A DNA stretch of 34,536 bases from Gammaproteobacteria bacterium (GTDB taxonomy: Bacteria > Pseudomonadota > Gammaproteobacteria > GRL18). A program made the position numbers and the translations under genes. This document shows, one piece after another, positions 13,225-22,974 of this stretch (position 1 is its first letter; the number at the start of each line of letters is the position of its first letter). The stretch is taken from assembly GCA_026196615.1 (NCBI GenBank), contig JAPHSW010000125.1, positions 1 to 34,536 on the forward strand, read 5' to 3'. The notes below the pieces were generated by a model. The model saw only the letters and a list, made by a program, of their open reading frames with translations. It was not told the origin of the DNA and did no database searches.

Positions 13225-16191
13225 ATGTCCCATGTTGATGTTGGAAATAATTATAAAGACAATCCATATAATATTTTAGTGGATGAAATGAGCTGTCAAC
13301 ATTGCGTTGGTGCGGTTGAAAAAGCTGTTTTAGCTGTTGATAGTGTTACATCTGCATCAGTTGACCTTGCTGGTGGTTTTGTCACTGTGACCGGTGGCTT
13401 ACCTCATGAAGTGGTTGAAGCCATTATTGAAGCCGGATACCCGGCAAAACCACAGGCAAAGACTCCTGAAAGTTGTGAACCTTGTTCTGAACATGAGCTT
13501 TCAGCTGAGAAAGAGCCTTCAGCCAGTAACAAGTCCTCAGTCAGTAATAAGTCTTCAGCCAATTCTTATCAAATTCAAATTTCTGATATGAGCTGTGCTT
13601 CGTGCGTAGGTGCAGTGGAACGTGCAATTCTGTCTGTTTCGGGTGTGTTGACTGTACAAGTGAATTTGATAGAAAAAAAAGCAAATGTCACAGGGGGGGA
13701 GCCTTCTGAAGCAGTTAATTCTGTCATTGAACAGGGGTATGATGCCAAAGTTATTGCTACTAGTTCTTCTGCTGAACAGCAGCCATATCAGATTAATATT
13801 GCTGATATGACTTGCTCTTCCTGTGTTGCAACCGTTGAGAGAACTGTTCTTTCCATAGCAGGTGTTACTCAGGCAGAAATTAACCTGATTGAAAAAACAG
13901 CGACGATAACCGGTGGTGACCCCACTGCTGTATTAAATGCAGTGATTGATCAGGGGTATGAGGCACAATTAATTAACGAAAGACTCATAGAAGATGTTGT
14001 TACTTTAAAATTTGCAGGCGATAGAGATGAAAAGCTGATTTTGTCTTTAAACAATTTAGGGACTGAGCATAATTATGATTGGCCTTTAGTGACTTTAAAA
14101 ACCAGTTTACATCCTGCTGATTTAATCATACAACTGCAAACTGCTGGCTATAGTGCTTCGCTTGAAGAACAAATTGAAGATCCTCATAAAACGCAATCTG
14201 AAGAAGCGGCTCATGAGATGCGGCTTTCCTGGCAACGGGCACTTTTAGCTGGAGTGATTGGAAGCCTTATAATGACAGGTGACATGGGTGGTTTTTTTCC
14301 AAAGTTAACAGCTGAGAGTGGGCAGTTTTTCTGGGCAATCATCTCAATAGTTTGTTTGTTCACTATGTGGTTTAGTGGTCGGAATTATTATAAAACAGCA
14401 CTTAAAAAAGCAAAACATTTTTCATCTAATATGGACACTTTGGTAGCATTGGGTACTTCAGCCGCCTGGCTATCCTCAATCATTATCATAATCGATCCTG
14501 ACTTTATCCCTGGCGGGGGTAACCATCTCTATCTGGATGCCTCTGTTATGATCCTTGCCTTTCTTCAATTTGGACATGCTTTGGAAACAAGAGCAAAACG
14601 AATCACCAGTGAAGCTATTGGTGCGTTAGTCCAGTTAACTCCAAAAACAGCACTCATCATTCGAGATGAATCTGAAGTTGAGATCCCTGTTTCTTTGCTT
14701 CGATTAGATGATCATATTCGTGTTAAGCCAGGAGATACAATTCCTATTGATGGTGAAATTATTTCTGGTTCATCTAGTATTGATGAGTCAATGTTGACAG
14801 GTGAATCATTGGCCGTAGCAAAAAGTGTGGGGGATGAGGTCATTGGTGGCACCACAAATCACGCTGGTAGCCTTTTGATTCGTGTGAGTCATATAGCCAA
14901 TGATACGACCTTGTCCAATATCATTAGTATGGTTCAGAAAGCGCAAATGAGTAAACCACCTATCGCCAGTTTGGTGGATAAAGTCTCTGCTGTTTTTGTA
15001 CCCACAGTTGTGGTCATTGCTGTATTAACATTTTTAGGATGGTGGATGTTTGGACCACAACCACAGCTTGCCTTTGCATTCACATCAGGAATTGCTGTAT
15101 TGGTGATAGCTTGTCCCTGTGCATTAGGATTGGCGACACCCATTGCCATTATGGTAGGGACGGGACGTGCTGCACAAATGGGGATATTGATAAAAAATAG
15201 TGATGCCTTACAAAGTGCTTCCCATCTTACTCATCTTGTTATGGATAAAACAGGTACTTTAACAGAAGGAAAACCATCGATTACTGAAATTATGTGTACT
15301 AATAATAATGATAGTAATCAGTTGCTAAAAGTTGCACTGAGTCTTGAAGTTGGTTCAGAGCATCCTTTAGCTGAAGCTATTGTTAGAGCGGCGGCTGAAA
15401 AAGAAATAAATGCAATTACTTGTCATGAATTTAAGTCAATGAGTGGTCTTGGAATTTCTGGTGTTATTGATCAGCAACAGTATTTCCTGGGAAATGAAAA
15501 ACTACTCTTCGAACAGAAAATTAAAATTGATTCTCAGTGGCAGGAAATTGCTTCACAACATGCCATGCAAGGCGGGACACCAATCTGGTTAGCTGATGAT
15601 GAAAAGCTTTTGGGGTTATTGATTCTTAAAGATCCTATTAGAGAGGATAGTGCCTTAGCCATCAAAGCTTTGCATGAGCAAGGAATTCAGTTAGTGATGT
15701 GCACAGGGGATCACCACAAAACAGCCACTGCTGTGGGAAATACCTTGGGAATTGACCGTGTTTATAGTGAGTTATTACCAGAACAAAAGCTCGAAATCAT
15801 TACTGAATTACAAGAGAAAGGTTATCGAGTTGGCATGGTTGGTGATGGTGTAAATGATGCTCCTGCGTTGGCTAAAGCTGATACAGGTTTTGCTATTGGC
15901 AGTGGTACGGATGTCGCTATTGAAAATGCAGATATTACTTTGGTCGGGGATTCTCTTAAAAGTGTCAGTACGGCCATTTTGATTTCTAGTGCCACATTAC
16001 GAAATATAAAAGAGAATTTATTTGGTGCTTTCATATATAATGTGATTGGAATTCCATTAGCAGCAGGCTTGTTTTACCCCCTCACAGGGTGGTTGCTTAA
16101 CCCCATGTTTGCGAGCTTTGCTATGGCGATGTCATCAGTTACTGTGGTCAGTAATGCAAATAGGCTAAGATTTTTTAAGGTTAAAGATTAA
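13225..16191 (+). CDS. copA: CopA-type Cu(I) P1B-ATPase with three HMA domains
   Basis: A 988-residue copper exporter of the inner membrane. Three N-terminal heavy-metal-associated domains carry CQHC (24-27), CASC (124-127) and CSSC (197-200). A fourth segment (about 253-312) has HMA-like spacing and ending but no CXXC. The ATPase core follows, with membrane helices from about 345, actuator motif TGES (525-528), the metal-binding CPC in a membrane helix (630-632), phosphorylated Asp674 in DKTGT, the HP dipeptide (713-714) and GDGVNDAP (873-880). CPC with CXXC domains points to Cu(I) or Ag(I). Between HMA domains 1 and 2 lies a Ser-rich linker with repeated (A/V)SNKSS. It probably forms an operon with the Rrf2 gene before it and the CopZ gene after it. 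Confidence 0.95.
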   Translation: MSHVDVGNNYKDNPYNILVDEMSCQHCVGAVEKAVLAVDSVTSASVDLAGGFVTVTGGLPHEVVEAIIEAGYPAKPQAKTPESCEPCSEHELSAEKEPSASNKSSVSNKSSANSYQIQISDMSCASCVGAVERAILSVSGVLTVQVNLIEKKANVTGGEPSEAVNSVIEQGYDAKVIATSSSAEQQPYQINIADMTCSSCVATVERTVLSIAGVTQAEINLIEKTATITGGDPTAVLNAVIDQGYEAQLINERLIEDVVTLKFAGDRDEKLILSLNNLGTEHNYDWPLVTLKTSLHPADLIIQLQTAGYSASLEEQIEDPHKTQSEEAAHEMRLSWQRALLAGVIGSLIMTGDMGGFFPKLTAESGQFFWAIISIVCLFTMWFSGRNYYKTALKKAKHFSSNMDTLVALGTSAAWLSSIIIIIDPDFIPGGGNHLYLDASVMILAFLQFGHALETRAKRITSEAIGALVQLTPKTALIIRDESEVEIPVSLLRLDDHIRVKPGDTIPIDGEIISGSSSIDESMLTGESLAVAKSVGDEVIGGTTNHAGSLLIRVSHIANDTTLSNIISMVQKAQMSKPPIASLVDKVSAVFVPTVVVIAVLTFLGWWMFGPQPQLAFAFTSGIAVLVIACPCALGLATPIAIMVGTGRAAQMGILIKNSDALQSASHLTHLVMDKTGTLTEGKPSITEIMCTNNNDSNQLLKVALSLEVGSEHPLAEAIVRAAAEKEINAITCHEFKSMSGLGISGVIDQQQYFLGNEKLLFEQKIKIDSQWQEIASQHAMQGGTPIWLADDEKLLGLLILKDPIREDSALAIKALHEQGIQLVMCTGDHHKTATAVGNTLGIDRVYSELLPEQKLEIITELQEKGYRVGMVGDGVNDAPALAKADTGFAIGSGTDVAIENADITLVGDSLKSVSTAILISSATLRNIKENLFGAFIYNVIGIPLAAGLFYPLTGWLLNPMFASFAMAMSSVTVVSNANRLRFFKVKD

Positions 16192-16217
16192 TATAGGAAC
16201 AATATAAGGAACAACAA

Positions 16218-16427
16218 ATGGCAGATACAACTCATCTAAAAATTACAGGTATGACTTGTAAACATTGTGTTATGAACGCAAAAAAAGCAATTGAGGCGGT
16301 AGCGGGTGTTGATAGTGTAGAAGTGACTCTAGAACCTGGCGGAGCTGTTATTGTTGGCAGTGCTGATAAAGAAAATTTGATAGCAGCAGTAACCACTGCA
16401 GGCTATGAAGCTGAGCTTGCTAACTAA
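16218..16427 (+). CDS. copZ: CopZ-type copper chaperone
   Basis: 69 residues, a single HMA domain with GMTCKHC (Cys14, Cys17) and the typical ending TTAGYEAEL. It would carry Cu(I) in the cytosol and pass it to the ATPase encoded 26 bases upstream. AAGGAAC lies just before the ATG (16206-16212). The stop overlaps by 4 bases the converging SPOR-domain gene. The small size and motif make the assignment secure as an HMA protein; copper specificity rests on the neighbour. Confidence 0.93.
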   Translation: MADTTHLKITGMTCKHCVMNAKKAIEAVAGVDSVEVTLEPGGAVIVGSADKENLIAAVTTAGYEAELAN

Positions 16428-19201
16428 GGCAATTTCTTTATCCAGGGATCGTTTTTCATTAAATAATCAGGTAGCTTCTGGAGACTTTCTTTGGCTTTTG
16501 AAAAGCTAGAGTAGCGCCCCTGAACTAAAATGTACCAAGGCTTATCCTGATAGGTAGTTTGGTAAATCTGGCTGCTTGATAACTGATGTTGTTTGATATA
16601 GCTTAATATGGATTCTTTTTGTAATGCACCAAGCAATTGAATGGTGTAGAACGTTTGTGAAATACTGTTCACTGCTGTGACTTCAAAATCAGATTTTGAG
16701 TACTTGGTAGAGTTTTCAGCAGAAATTGGCTGAGTACTTTTAAACTTTTGACTGATGGATTCCTGGAATTGATGAAATTGTTTGTTGATAGTATCGACTG
16801 TTTGAGAAAGTTGTCCCACTGTTTGATTTAGTTCCTGTTGTTCAGTTTGTGTTTTTGATAGGTCTTCTTGTAATCTATTTTGCTGCTCTTGCCATGAATT
16901 TTCTAAAGCCTGAATATTGGCGCCAGAATTATCTTCCTGATTTATTGGCTGAATGTTTTGTTGATTTAGTTCTGTTTGTTTTTTGACCTGCTCAATTGAA
17001 TTTCTTACTTGCTCAAATTGCTCATTGATAATACCGCTATTTTGTTTGGTTAAGGCATTAATTTGGGTAAATGTGTCATTGGTAATATCGGTCTTGATTT
17101 GGCTAATCAACTCTTGTTTATTAATATTATTTTCTTGTGTGAATTCTCCCTGAGTCAGTAGGTCCTGATTGAAGAAGAGTATGCCAGAAATGGCAAGTAC
17201 AGAAATGAGACCAATACTGAACAGTTGACTTCGGGTTTTTATTTGATCACTGAGTTTATTCAACGAAACGGATTGTTCCTGTTGATAGTTAACCATTTTT
17301 TGTTGATGACTTTCAATGTCTTGTTGATGACTTTCAATATCTAATTGACGAGCTTTTATGTCTTCTTGCTGTTTTTGTGTGTTTTTCTGGTGATTTGTTA
17401 ATAATTCAGTATTTTTTTGATTTTGACTATGGCTTTTGTCTACTTTTTGGCTGATAGTCTGGATGTCTGATTCTAGTTCACTTTCCAGATGTGAAAGTTT
17501 GTTTTGTGTATTGGCTAATTGTTCTAATGAATCTGAAATTTGATTAATTTGTTGTTCATTCATTTCTGTTTGAGTAATGAGTGGCGACAATTGAACAAGT
17601 TGGCTGTCATGACTTTCTAATTGCTGTTGTTGAATTAGATATTGTTTAGAAAGTTCATCTTGGTGTTCATTTTCAGAGTTTTGTTGTTCTTGTACCGTAT
17701 TGAACAAATTTTGTAGACTATTGGATTGTTCGGTAACATCAGATAATTGCTCTGATAACTGGGTTAATGTCTCATTAAATTGCTCAAACTGTAGGGAATT
17801 GGTGTTTTTATCAGATTCGTGTAATTGTTCAAGATGTTGTTTGAGTTCGTCTTGCGATTGTAATAGTTGAGCGTTAAATTGACTGACTTTATCACTTAAT
17901 GTTGACCAATTTTCTGTATCATCAGAAAGAGTTTCTTGTTGATTGGTATATTCTTTGCGTAATGACTGTATTGAATCTTCCAGTTCTGTCAGGTGTTTTT
18001 CAAGTGGTGCAATTAATTCCTGTTGTGTATTTTCAATATTTGAAATTATGTCGTTGAACTGTTGTTCATCCACGTTTTTCTGTAAGTTTGTGACAGTATG
18101 CTTGATGTCATCAATATCCTGCTGATGGCTCTCAATATCACGTTGATGGCTCAAACTCACCTGTTGAAAGTTATTGGTTTCTTCCTGCAGTGATTTTCGA
18201 ATACTTCCGGTATCGGTTTTCAGGAGTTTCAGCTGGGTATCATGATCAAGCAAGTTTGATTCTGCTTCTTTTTTTATCTCCTGAAGATTATCTTTGAATT
18301 CATTATTGTTGTTTTCAATATGTTCTCTATGAGTATTAAGTTCAGTTTGGAGTTGGTCAATATTTTTTTGATGAATTTGGACTTCATGTTGTAATGATTT
18401 TCTGATGTTACCGGCATCAGTTTGCAGTAATTTTATTTGAGTATCATGTGTTTCCACATTTCCACTGAGCTCATTAATCACCTGGTTAAGCAATTTGAGC
18501 TGTTTTGAAAATTCATCTGTGGATTGTTCAGGCTGAATAAACGTATCAGCAAATTGATTCAGTTCTTCCTCAAAAAAACTCACTTTTTTAAATAGAAGCT
18601 TGTTATTTTTGCTTAATTTTTTTAGCTTTTTTGCAGAAGGTGTAATGTCTTCCTGTTCTAAACTTTGGGTTTCCAAAACATGGATTTTGTGTTCAACACG
18701 ATGTGTTAAATCCTTTAGCAGGGTGATTTCTTTTGAGAGTTTACGGGTATCCTGATCAAATTGACTGGATTTTTTCTCAAGAGAAGCTTTAATTCTAAGC
18801 AGGTCTGTGTTTAATGCCAGCTCTGAATATTGAGATTTAGATTTTTTTAGTTGTTTATTGAGCGTTTTATGTTTTTTGTTAAGATCTTTAGTTTCTTCAT
18901 CAAGAGCTAAAGTTTGCCCACTCAAAGCGTTGGTTTGTTTGCTTAATTTTGAGGTGCTTTTTTGTAGTTCTTGAATTTGCTGGTTTTCTATTTCTCTTTG
19001 GGAAATGAGTTTATCCAGCTGGTTCTGTATTTTTTTTAATGAATTTAATGACTTATTATTGGGCGCAGGGGCATCCTTCTGAATAGAATTAAGACTTTTC
19101 AGTGGTTTTGACTCCATTTTAGGATGCTTTTTGGATTTCTGTTTTAATCCATGTTTTTTCTTGTCATCATCTTTATTTTTAGATGATTTTGTCTTGCCCA
19201 T
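16424..19201 (-). CDS. Giant coiled-coil membrane protein with SPOR domain
   Basis: 925 residues. A basic, low-complexity N-terminus (about 1-45) is followed by about 600 residues of Gln/Glu/Lys/Ser-rich heptads typical of long coiled coils (about 48-650). A single membrane helix lies at 660-677. Next comes a shorter periplasmic coiled coil (about 690-820) and a C-terminal SPOR domain (about 850-922, FYTIQLLGALQ ... KPWYILVQGRYSS). SPOR domains bind denuded septal peptidoglycan, and the topology (cytosolic part, one helix, periplasmic SPOR) matches DamX-type division proteins, though the cytosolic part here is far longer. A role at the septum is inferred. There are internal repeats at residue and DNA level. 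Transcribed alone, divergent from clpS. Confidence 0.82.
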   Translation of the reverse strand: MGKTKSSKNKDDDKKKHGLKQKSKKHPKMESKPLKSLNSIQKDAPAPNNKSLNSLKKIQNQLDKLISQREIENQQIQELQKSTSKLSKQTNALSGQTLALDEETKDLNKKHKTLNKQLKKSKSQYSELALNTDLLRIKASLEKKSSQFDQDTRKLSKEITLLKDLTHRVEHKIHVLETQSLEQEDITPSAKKLKKLSKNNKLLFKKVSFFEEELNQFADTFIQPEQSTDEFSKQLKLLNQVINELSGNVETHDTQIKLLQTDAGNIRKSLQHEVQIHQKNIDQLQTELNTHREHIENNNNEFKDNLQEIKKEAESNLLDHDTQLKLLKTDTGSIRKSLQEETNNFQQVSLSHQRDIESHQQDIDDIKHTVTNLQKNVDEQQFNDIISNIENTQQELIAPLEKHLTELEDSIQSLRKEYTNQQETLSDDTENWSTLSDKVSQFNAQLLQSQDELKQHLEQLHESDKNTNSLQFEQFNETLTQLSEQLSDVTEQSNSLQNLFNTVQEQQNSENEHQDELSKQYLIQQQQLESHDSQLVQLSPLITQTEMNEQQINQISDSLEQLANTQNKLSHLESELESDIQTISQKVDKSHSQNQKNTELLTNHQKNTQKQQEDIKARQLDIESHQQDIESHQQKMVNYQQEQSVSLNKLSDQIKTRSQLFSIGLISVLAISGILFFNQDLLTQGEFTQENNINKQELISQIKTDITNDTFTQINALTKQNSGIINEQFEQVRNSIEQVKKQTELNQQNIQPINQEDNSGANIQALENSWQEQQNRLQEDLSKTQTEQQELNQTVGQLSQTVDTINKQFHQFQESISQKFKSTQPISAENSTKYSKSDFEVTAVNSISQTFYTIQLLGALQKESILSYIKQHQLSSSQIYQTTYQDKPWYILVQGRYSSFSKAKESLQKLPDYLMKNDPWIKKLP
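17301..17342 (-). repeat. 21-bp tandem duplication in coiled-coil gene
   Basis: TGTTGATGACTTTCAATGTC plus T is followed directly by a second copy with one base change. Read on the minus strand it encodes a duplicated heptad SHQQDIE. Related IESHQQDI and IESHQRD-like segments recur near 18120-18155. The unit is exactly one heptad, so copy number can change while keeping the coiled-coil register. Confidence 0.8.
18185..18448 (-). repeat. 68-residue coiled-coil repeat (two copies)
   Basis: The protein segment HDTQIKLLQTDAGNIRKSLQ (residue 252 onward, 18389-18448) recurs as HDTQLKLLKTDTGSIRKSLQ (residue 320 onward, 18185-18244). The period is 68 residues or 204 bases, and the DNA copies are still clearly alike, so this is an internal duplication rather than chance heptad similarity. 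Confidence 0.75.
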
Positions 19202-19507
19202 TCATGCTTTCCTAGCAATTACTTTAACAATTATTATTAAGTTTATAATAACTATAGATAAAATTCCATTAAAGTATGCTAATTTAAAAATAAATAATTG
19301 TTGGAGTATCTAAACATTAAATGATGTGAACGAAATCATGATACAGGAGTCACTTGTAATAGGAGGAAAAAGCCCCATAAATAATTGAAGGAAAGAACTT
19401 TTGGCTTATCATCGTTATGTTGAAGAATTTTTGAAAAAGCCGGTATCAAAAAAGTTTTTTTATAAAAACAGAGAATTTTTTTTAGTTTTAGCTAGACTTA
19501 AATATAT
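19202..19507. other. Divergent region between SPOR gene and clpS
   Basis: 306 AT-rich bases holding the promoters of both genes. It contains AGGAGG at 19362-19367 with no start codon at a suitable distance, and the possible 36-codon ORF at 19401-19511. No consensus promoter stands out, and no terminator is apparent. Confidence 0.4.
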
Positions 19508-19511
19508 ATGA
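19401..19511 (+). CDS. Possible 36-codon leader ORF overlapping clpS
   Basis: TTG at 19401 follows AAGGA (19388-19392) with 8-base spacing and opens 36 codons, with TGA at 19509-19511. That stop overlaps the clpS ATG (19508-19510) as ATGA, the arrangement typical of translational coupling, and clpS itself has no ribosome site. The product would be a basic, aromatic peptide ([13 protein letters not shown]...). The T-rich DNA could produce such a frame by chance, and a TTG start is uncommon, so this stays a candidate. Confidence 0.3.
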   Translation: MAYHRYVEEFLKKPVSKKFFYKNREFFLVLARLKYI

Positions 19512-19870
19512 CTAACGTAAGAAATTCAGATGAATGGTCTGATGATGAAATAAATGATAATGATTTTGGTGATGGCGCAGGTGATACTGCTGTTGAAACC
19601 GCCAAACCGAAACTGAAGAAGCCTCGGATGTACAGAGTGATTATTAATAATGATGATTACACTCCGATGGAGTTTGTTGTCCATGTATTAGAAAACTTTT
19701 TTTCTATGGATAGACCCAAGGCCACACGGATTATGATGGATGTTCATAACAATGGTAAGGGCATCTGTGGTTTGTTTACTAGAGATACGGCAGAGACCAA
19801 AACGCTGCAAGTGAATGATTATTCCAAAAAACACAATCATCCATTGATGTGTTCTATGGAAGTTGAATAA
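19508..19870 (+). CDS. clpS: ClpS, adaptor of ClpAP protease
   Basis: 120 residues: an acidic, disordered N-terminal extension (about 1-38), then the ClpS core with [20 protein letters not shown], the [11 protein letters not shown] segment that shapes the N-degron pocket and binds the ClpA N-domain, and the [10 protein letters not shown] ending. It recognises Leu, Phe, Tyr or Trp at substrate N-termini and hands them to ClpA. clpA starts 12 bases downstream, in the usual order. The start at 19508 lacks a ribosome site; no better ATG precedes the core. Both transferases that make such N-termini, Bpt and Aat, are encoded within 8 kb. Confidence 0.96.
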   Translation: MTNVRNSDEWSDDEINDNDFGDGAGDTAVETAKPKLKKPRMYRVIINNDDYTPMEFVVHVLENFFSMDRPKATRIMMDVHNNGKGICGLFTRDTAETKTLQVNDYSKKHNHPLMCSMEVE

Positions 19871-19882
19871 AGGAAATCTAAA

Positions 19883-22171
19883 GTGCTGAGTAAAGAGCTT
19901 GAATTTACACTGAACCTTGCATTTAAAGAAGCAAGAGAAAAGCGTCATGAATTTATGACGGTCGAACACCTATTGCTTGCTTTGCTGGATAACCCAGCGG
20001 CAGAAGAAGTTCTCAAGGCCTGTACTGTCGATCTTATTCAATTACGAAATGAATTAATGATTTTTCTTGATGAAACGACACCTGTTTTGTCTGAAATTGA
20101 TGAACGTGATACTCAGCCCACTCTTGGATTTCAAAGAGTGTTACAAAGAGCTATTTTTCAGGCTCAATCTTCTGGTAAAAAAGAAGTTAATGGCGCAAAT
20201 GTACTGGTTGCTATTTTTAATGAGCAAGAATCTCAGGCTGTGTATTTACTGGGCAAACAGGATGTTTCTCGTTTGGATATTGTCAGCTTTATTTCTCATG
20301 GTATCAGCAAAGTCGATGATAATAATGCAGGATTGGATGATGAAGAAAAAGGTGGGGAACCTGATGGTTCAGAAATGCCTAATTCGAAAACTGCACAAGA
20401 ACCTCTTGAGTTATATGCCGTTAATTTGAATGAACGCGCCTTAGATGGAAAAATAGATCCGCTCATTGGCCGTAAAGAAGAGATCAATCGTACTATTCAG
20501 ATTTTATGTCGTCGTAGAAAGAATAATCCTTTATTTGTCGGCGAAGCAGGTGTGGGTAAAACTGCTTTGGCAGAAGGCCTGGCGAAGAAAATTATTGATG
20601 AAGAAGTACCTGAAATTCTAGAAGGTAATACCATTTATTCTCTGGATATGGGGGCTTTACTGGCAGGAACAAAATACCGTGGTGATTTTGAAAAACGCTT
20701 AAAGGCTGTTTTGAATCAATTAAAAAAAGAACCAAAGTCCATTTTGTTTATTGATGAGATACATACTATTATTGGAGCGGGTGCGGCATCAGGTGGTGCA
20801 ATGGATGCTTCTAATTTGATTAAACCGGCGCTTTCAACCAGTGATCTTCGTTGCATTGGTTCAACCACTTATCAGGAATACCGAGGAATTTTTGAAAAAG
20901 ATCATGCTTTGGCAAGACGTTTTCAAAAAATTGATTTACCTGAGCCATCTGCTGATGAAACTTTTAAAATTCTTGAAGGTTTACGTTCTCGATTTGAAGA
21001 TTATCATCAGATTAAATATACCAAACAAGCATTACGTAGTGCTGCTGAGTTGTCTGAACGTTATATTAATGATCGTCATTTACCTGATAAAGCCATTGAT
21101 GTCATTGATGAGGCTGGTGCAAATCAACAACTTAATTCACCTTCCAGACGTAAAAAGACCATTGGTGTGAAAGAGATTGAATCAATTGTAGCTGCAATTG
21201 CTCGTATTCCACCTAAAACTATCAGTACCAGTGATAAGAATTCACTTAAGAAATTGGCTCGTAATCTGAAATTAGTGATTCATGGTCAGGATAAAGCCAT
21301 TGAAACCCTGGATGATGCGATTAAAATGTCACGAGCGGGTATTGGTCGAGAAGAAAAACCCATTGGCGCCTTTTTGTTTTCTGGGCCAACAGGTGTTGGT
21401 AAAACAGAAGTGTCGACTCAACTGGCCAAACTTATGGGGATCGAACTGATTCGTTTTGATATGTCTGAATATATGGAACGGCATACGGTTTCAAGATTGA
21501 TTGGTGCACCTCCAGGCTATGTTGGTTATGACCAGGGTGGCTTATTGACTGAAGCCATTAACAAGCATCCTCATGCTGTTTTATTGCTTGATGAAATTGA
21601 AAAAGCTCATCCAGATGTGTTTAATCTGTTACTACAAGTTATGGATCATGGAACATTGACTGATAATAATGGTCGTAAAGCTGACTTTAGAAATGTTATT
21701 TTGATTATGACCACCAATATGGGTGCAGAAGCGATGTCTCGCTCATCAATGGGATTCACACATCAGGATCACAGTTCTGATGGTATGGAAGCCATTAAAC
21801 GTGGTTTTACACCAGAATTTCGTAATCGTCTGGATGCTATTGTTCAATTCGGTTCACTTTCAACAGAAGTTATGATCCAGGTGGTTGATAAATTCATCTT
21901 TGAACTTGAAAGTCAATTGTCTGAAAAGAAAGTGGAACTCTATGTTGAACCTGATGCTCGAGAATGGCTGGCCAAAAATGGCTATGATGAGAAAATGGGT
22001 GCCAGACCAATGGCACGTCTTATTCAGGAAAGTATTAAAAAACCACTGGCCGAAGCTTTATTGTTTGGTGAATTAGAACATGGTGGGAAAGTCACTGTCT
22101 CGGTAGAAGACGAGCAATTAAAATTTGATTTACAAAGTGAAGTGGGCGGGAAGGTGGATAAAGTTCACTAA
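19883..22171 (+). CDS. clpA: ClpA, ATP-dependent unfoldase of ClpAP
   Basis: 762 residues, close to the usual length. The N-domain (about 1-145) docks ClpS. AAA+ module 1 has Walker A GEAGVGKT (220-227) with Walker B around LFIDEIHT. Module 2 has Walker A GPTGVGKT (501-508), and [12 protein letters not shown] follows. Module 2 should carry the hydrophobic IGF/IGL-type loop that contacts ClpP; I did not locate it with certainty. It unfolds substrates and feeds them to ClpP. The start is GTG at 19883 with AAAGGA at 19869-19874. A strong terminator follows at 22209-22246. Confidence 0.97.
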   Translation: MLSKELEFTLNLAFKEAREKRHEFMTVEHLLLALLDNPAAEEVLKACTVDLIQLRNELMIFLDETTPVLSEIDERDTQPTLGFQRVLQRAIFQAQSSGKKEVNGANVLVAIFNEQESQAVYLLGKQDVSRLDIVSFISHGISKVDDNNAGLDDEEKGGEPDGSEMPNSKTAQEPLELYAVNLNERALDGKIDPLIGRKEEINRTIQILCRRRKNNPLFVGEAGVGKTALAEGLAKKIIDEEVPEILEGNTIYSLDMGALLAGTKYRGDFEKRLKAVLNQLKKEPKSILFIDEIHTIIGAGAASGGAMDASNLIKPALSTSDLRCIGSTTYQEYRGIFEKDHALARRFQKIDLPEPSADETFKILEGLRSRFEDYHQIKYTKQALRSAAELSERYINDRHLPDKAIDVIDEAGANQQLNSPSRRKKTIGVKEIESIVAAIARIPPKTISTSDKNSLKKLARNLKLVIHGQDKAIETLDDAIKMSRAGIGREEKPIGAFLFSGPTGVGKTEVSTQLAKLMGIELIRFDMSEYMERHTVSRLIGAPPGYVGYDQGGLLTEAINKHPHAVLLLDEIEKAHPDVFNLLLQVMDHGTLTDNNGRKADFRNVILIMTTNMGAEAMSRSSMGFTHQDHSSDGMEAIKRGFTPEFRNRLDAIVQFGSLSTEVMIQVVDKFIFELESQLSEKKVELYVEPDAREWLAKNGYDEKMGARPMARLIQESIKKPLAEALLFGELEHGGKVTVSVEDEQLKFDLQSEVGGKVDKVH

Positions 22172-22208
22172 CTTTAAAACCCGATTCTAAAACCAGAGCG
22201 CAACACAC

Positions 22209-22246
22209 AAAAAGCCTGTACCACCATTTGATGGTACAGGCTTTTT
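22209..22246. terminator. Strong bidirectional intrinsic terminator
   Basis: AAAAAGCCTGTACCA (22209-22223) and TGGTACAGGCTTTTT (22232-22246) form a perfect 15-bp stem with an 8-base loop. The T-run ends the clpS-clpA transcript, and the A-run gives an equivalent signal for infA on the minus strand. Confidence 0.9.
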
Positions 22247-22261
22247 GTTATATTTCTTACT

Positions 22262-22285
22262 TATACGAATTCTTAAATTCGTATA
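22262..22285. repeat. Perfect 10-bp inverted repeat beside infA stop
   Basis: TATACGAATT, a CTTA loop, then AATTCGTATA form a perfect AT-rich hairpin 11 bases past the infA stop codon. It has no T-run, so the GC-richer hairpin at 22209-22246 is more likely the actual terminator. Stabilisation of the infA 3' end, or a protein site, is possible. Confidence 0.6.
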
Positions 22286-22296
22286 GATAATAGAGA

Positions 22297-22515
22297 CTAT
22301 TTAGCTCGGTAGGTAATACGACCTTTGCTTAAATCGTACGGTGTCAACTGAACAGTGACTTTATCGCCCGTTAAAATACGGATGTAATTTTTTCTCATCT
22401 TGCCTGAAATATGAGCGGTAACAACGTGACCATTCTCAAGCTCAACACGAAACATGGTGTTTGGCAGTGTGTCAACCACAGTGCCGTCCATTTCAATACC
22501 TTCTTCTTTTGCCAT
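22297..22515 (-). CDS. infA: Translation initiation factor IF-1
   Basis: 72 residues, the standard length, one S1-type OB fold: [24 protein letters not shown], then [32 protein letters not shown]. It binds the ribosomal A site during initiation together with IF-2 and IF-3. It sits convergently beside clpA, as in many gammaproteobacteria. No strong ribosome site is visible before the ATG. Confidence 0.98.
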   Translation of the reverse strand: MAKEEGIEMDGTVVDTLPNTMFRVELENGHVVTAHISGKMRKNYIRILTGDKVTVQLTPYDLSKGRITYRAK

Positions 22516-22962
22516 ATTGCTACTGTATCTACTATAAAAAGTTAATTAATCTAAACGAGAATTTCAAGGCGTGCATATTGCCCCAATTAGAAAAAATTAG
22601 CAATACCTAAAACGTTATAATTTATTGTGCATTGATGTATTGAATAAGTTTATTTGTTTGGATTGTGTTTCAAGTTATTGAATGTAAAGGTTAAATTTGA
22701 AATTACGTTTCGCTCAGCTATATATTGAATTAACTTAAAAATTATTGTTTATCAATCAATAATTTCCATTACTATTTAATAATATCCTTTCTTAAACATA
22801 TGCAATTATTCTTGCGCAAAATAATTGGGTGAATAAATTAGCCGAACATTTTTTCGTACTTTATTAACGGACTTTTTCAGGTTTTATTTTAATTAGCCAT
22901 TATAGATTTTTCAATCATTGCCGCTATACTAAATACACTGGTTTTAAATTTTAAAGATAAGG
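22516..22962. other. 447-base divergent intergenic region
   Basis: This separates infA (minus) from the chemoreceptor gene (plus). I see no tRNA or ORF worth calling. It holds two AT-rich hairpins, ATTATTG/CAATAAT (22741-22747 and 22757-22763) and CAATTATT/AATAATTG (22803-22810 and 22820-22827), and the sigma-28-like promoter listed separately. Confidence 0.5.
22901..22927 (+). promoter_or_regulatory. Sigma-28 (FliA)-like promoter of the MCP gene
   Basis: TATAGATT (22901-22908), 11 bases, then GCCGCTAT (22920-22927) matches the flagellar sigma-28 consensus TAAAGTTT-N11-GCCGATAA at 6 of 8 positions in each half with exact spacing. It lies about 48 bases before the ATG of a chemoreceptor, the gene class this sigma factor usually serves. 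TATACT at 22925-22930 could alternatively be a sigma-70 -10 box, but it lacks a -35. Confidence 0.5.
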
Positions 22963-22974
22963 TTGGTAGGTACC

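Noticed and set aside
20841-21170. 109-codon ORF in another frame of clpA
   Set aside because: It overlaps the conserved AAA+ core of clpA completely; it is a chance open frame in AT-rich DNA.
22516-22962. tRNA or small RNA gene beside infA
   Set aside because: I looked for cloverleaf arms and a TTCGA-type T loop and found none; only AT-rich hairpins are present.
22963-22974. TTG start four codons before the chemoreceptor ATG
   Set aside because: The only purine-rich site ends directly against the TTG; the ATG at 22975 has usable spacing and begins the usual basic, hydrophobic N-terminus.
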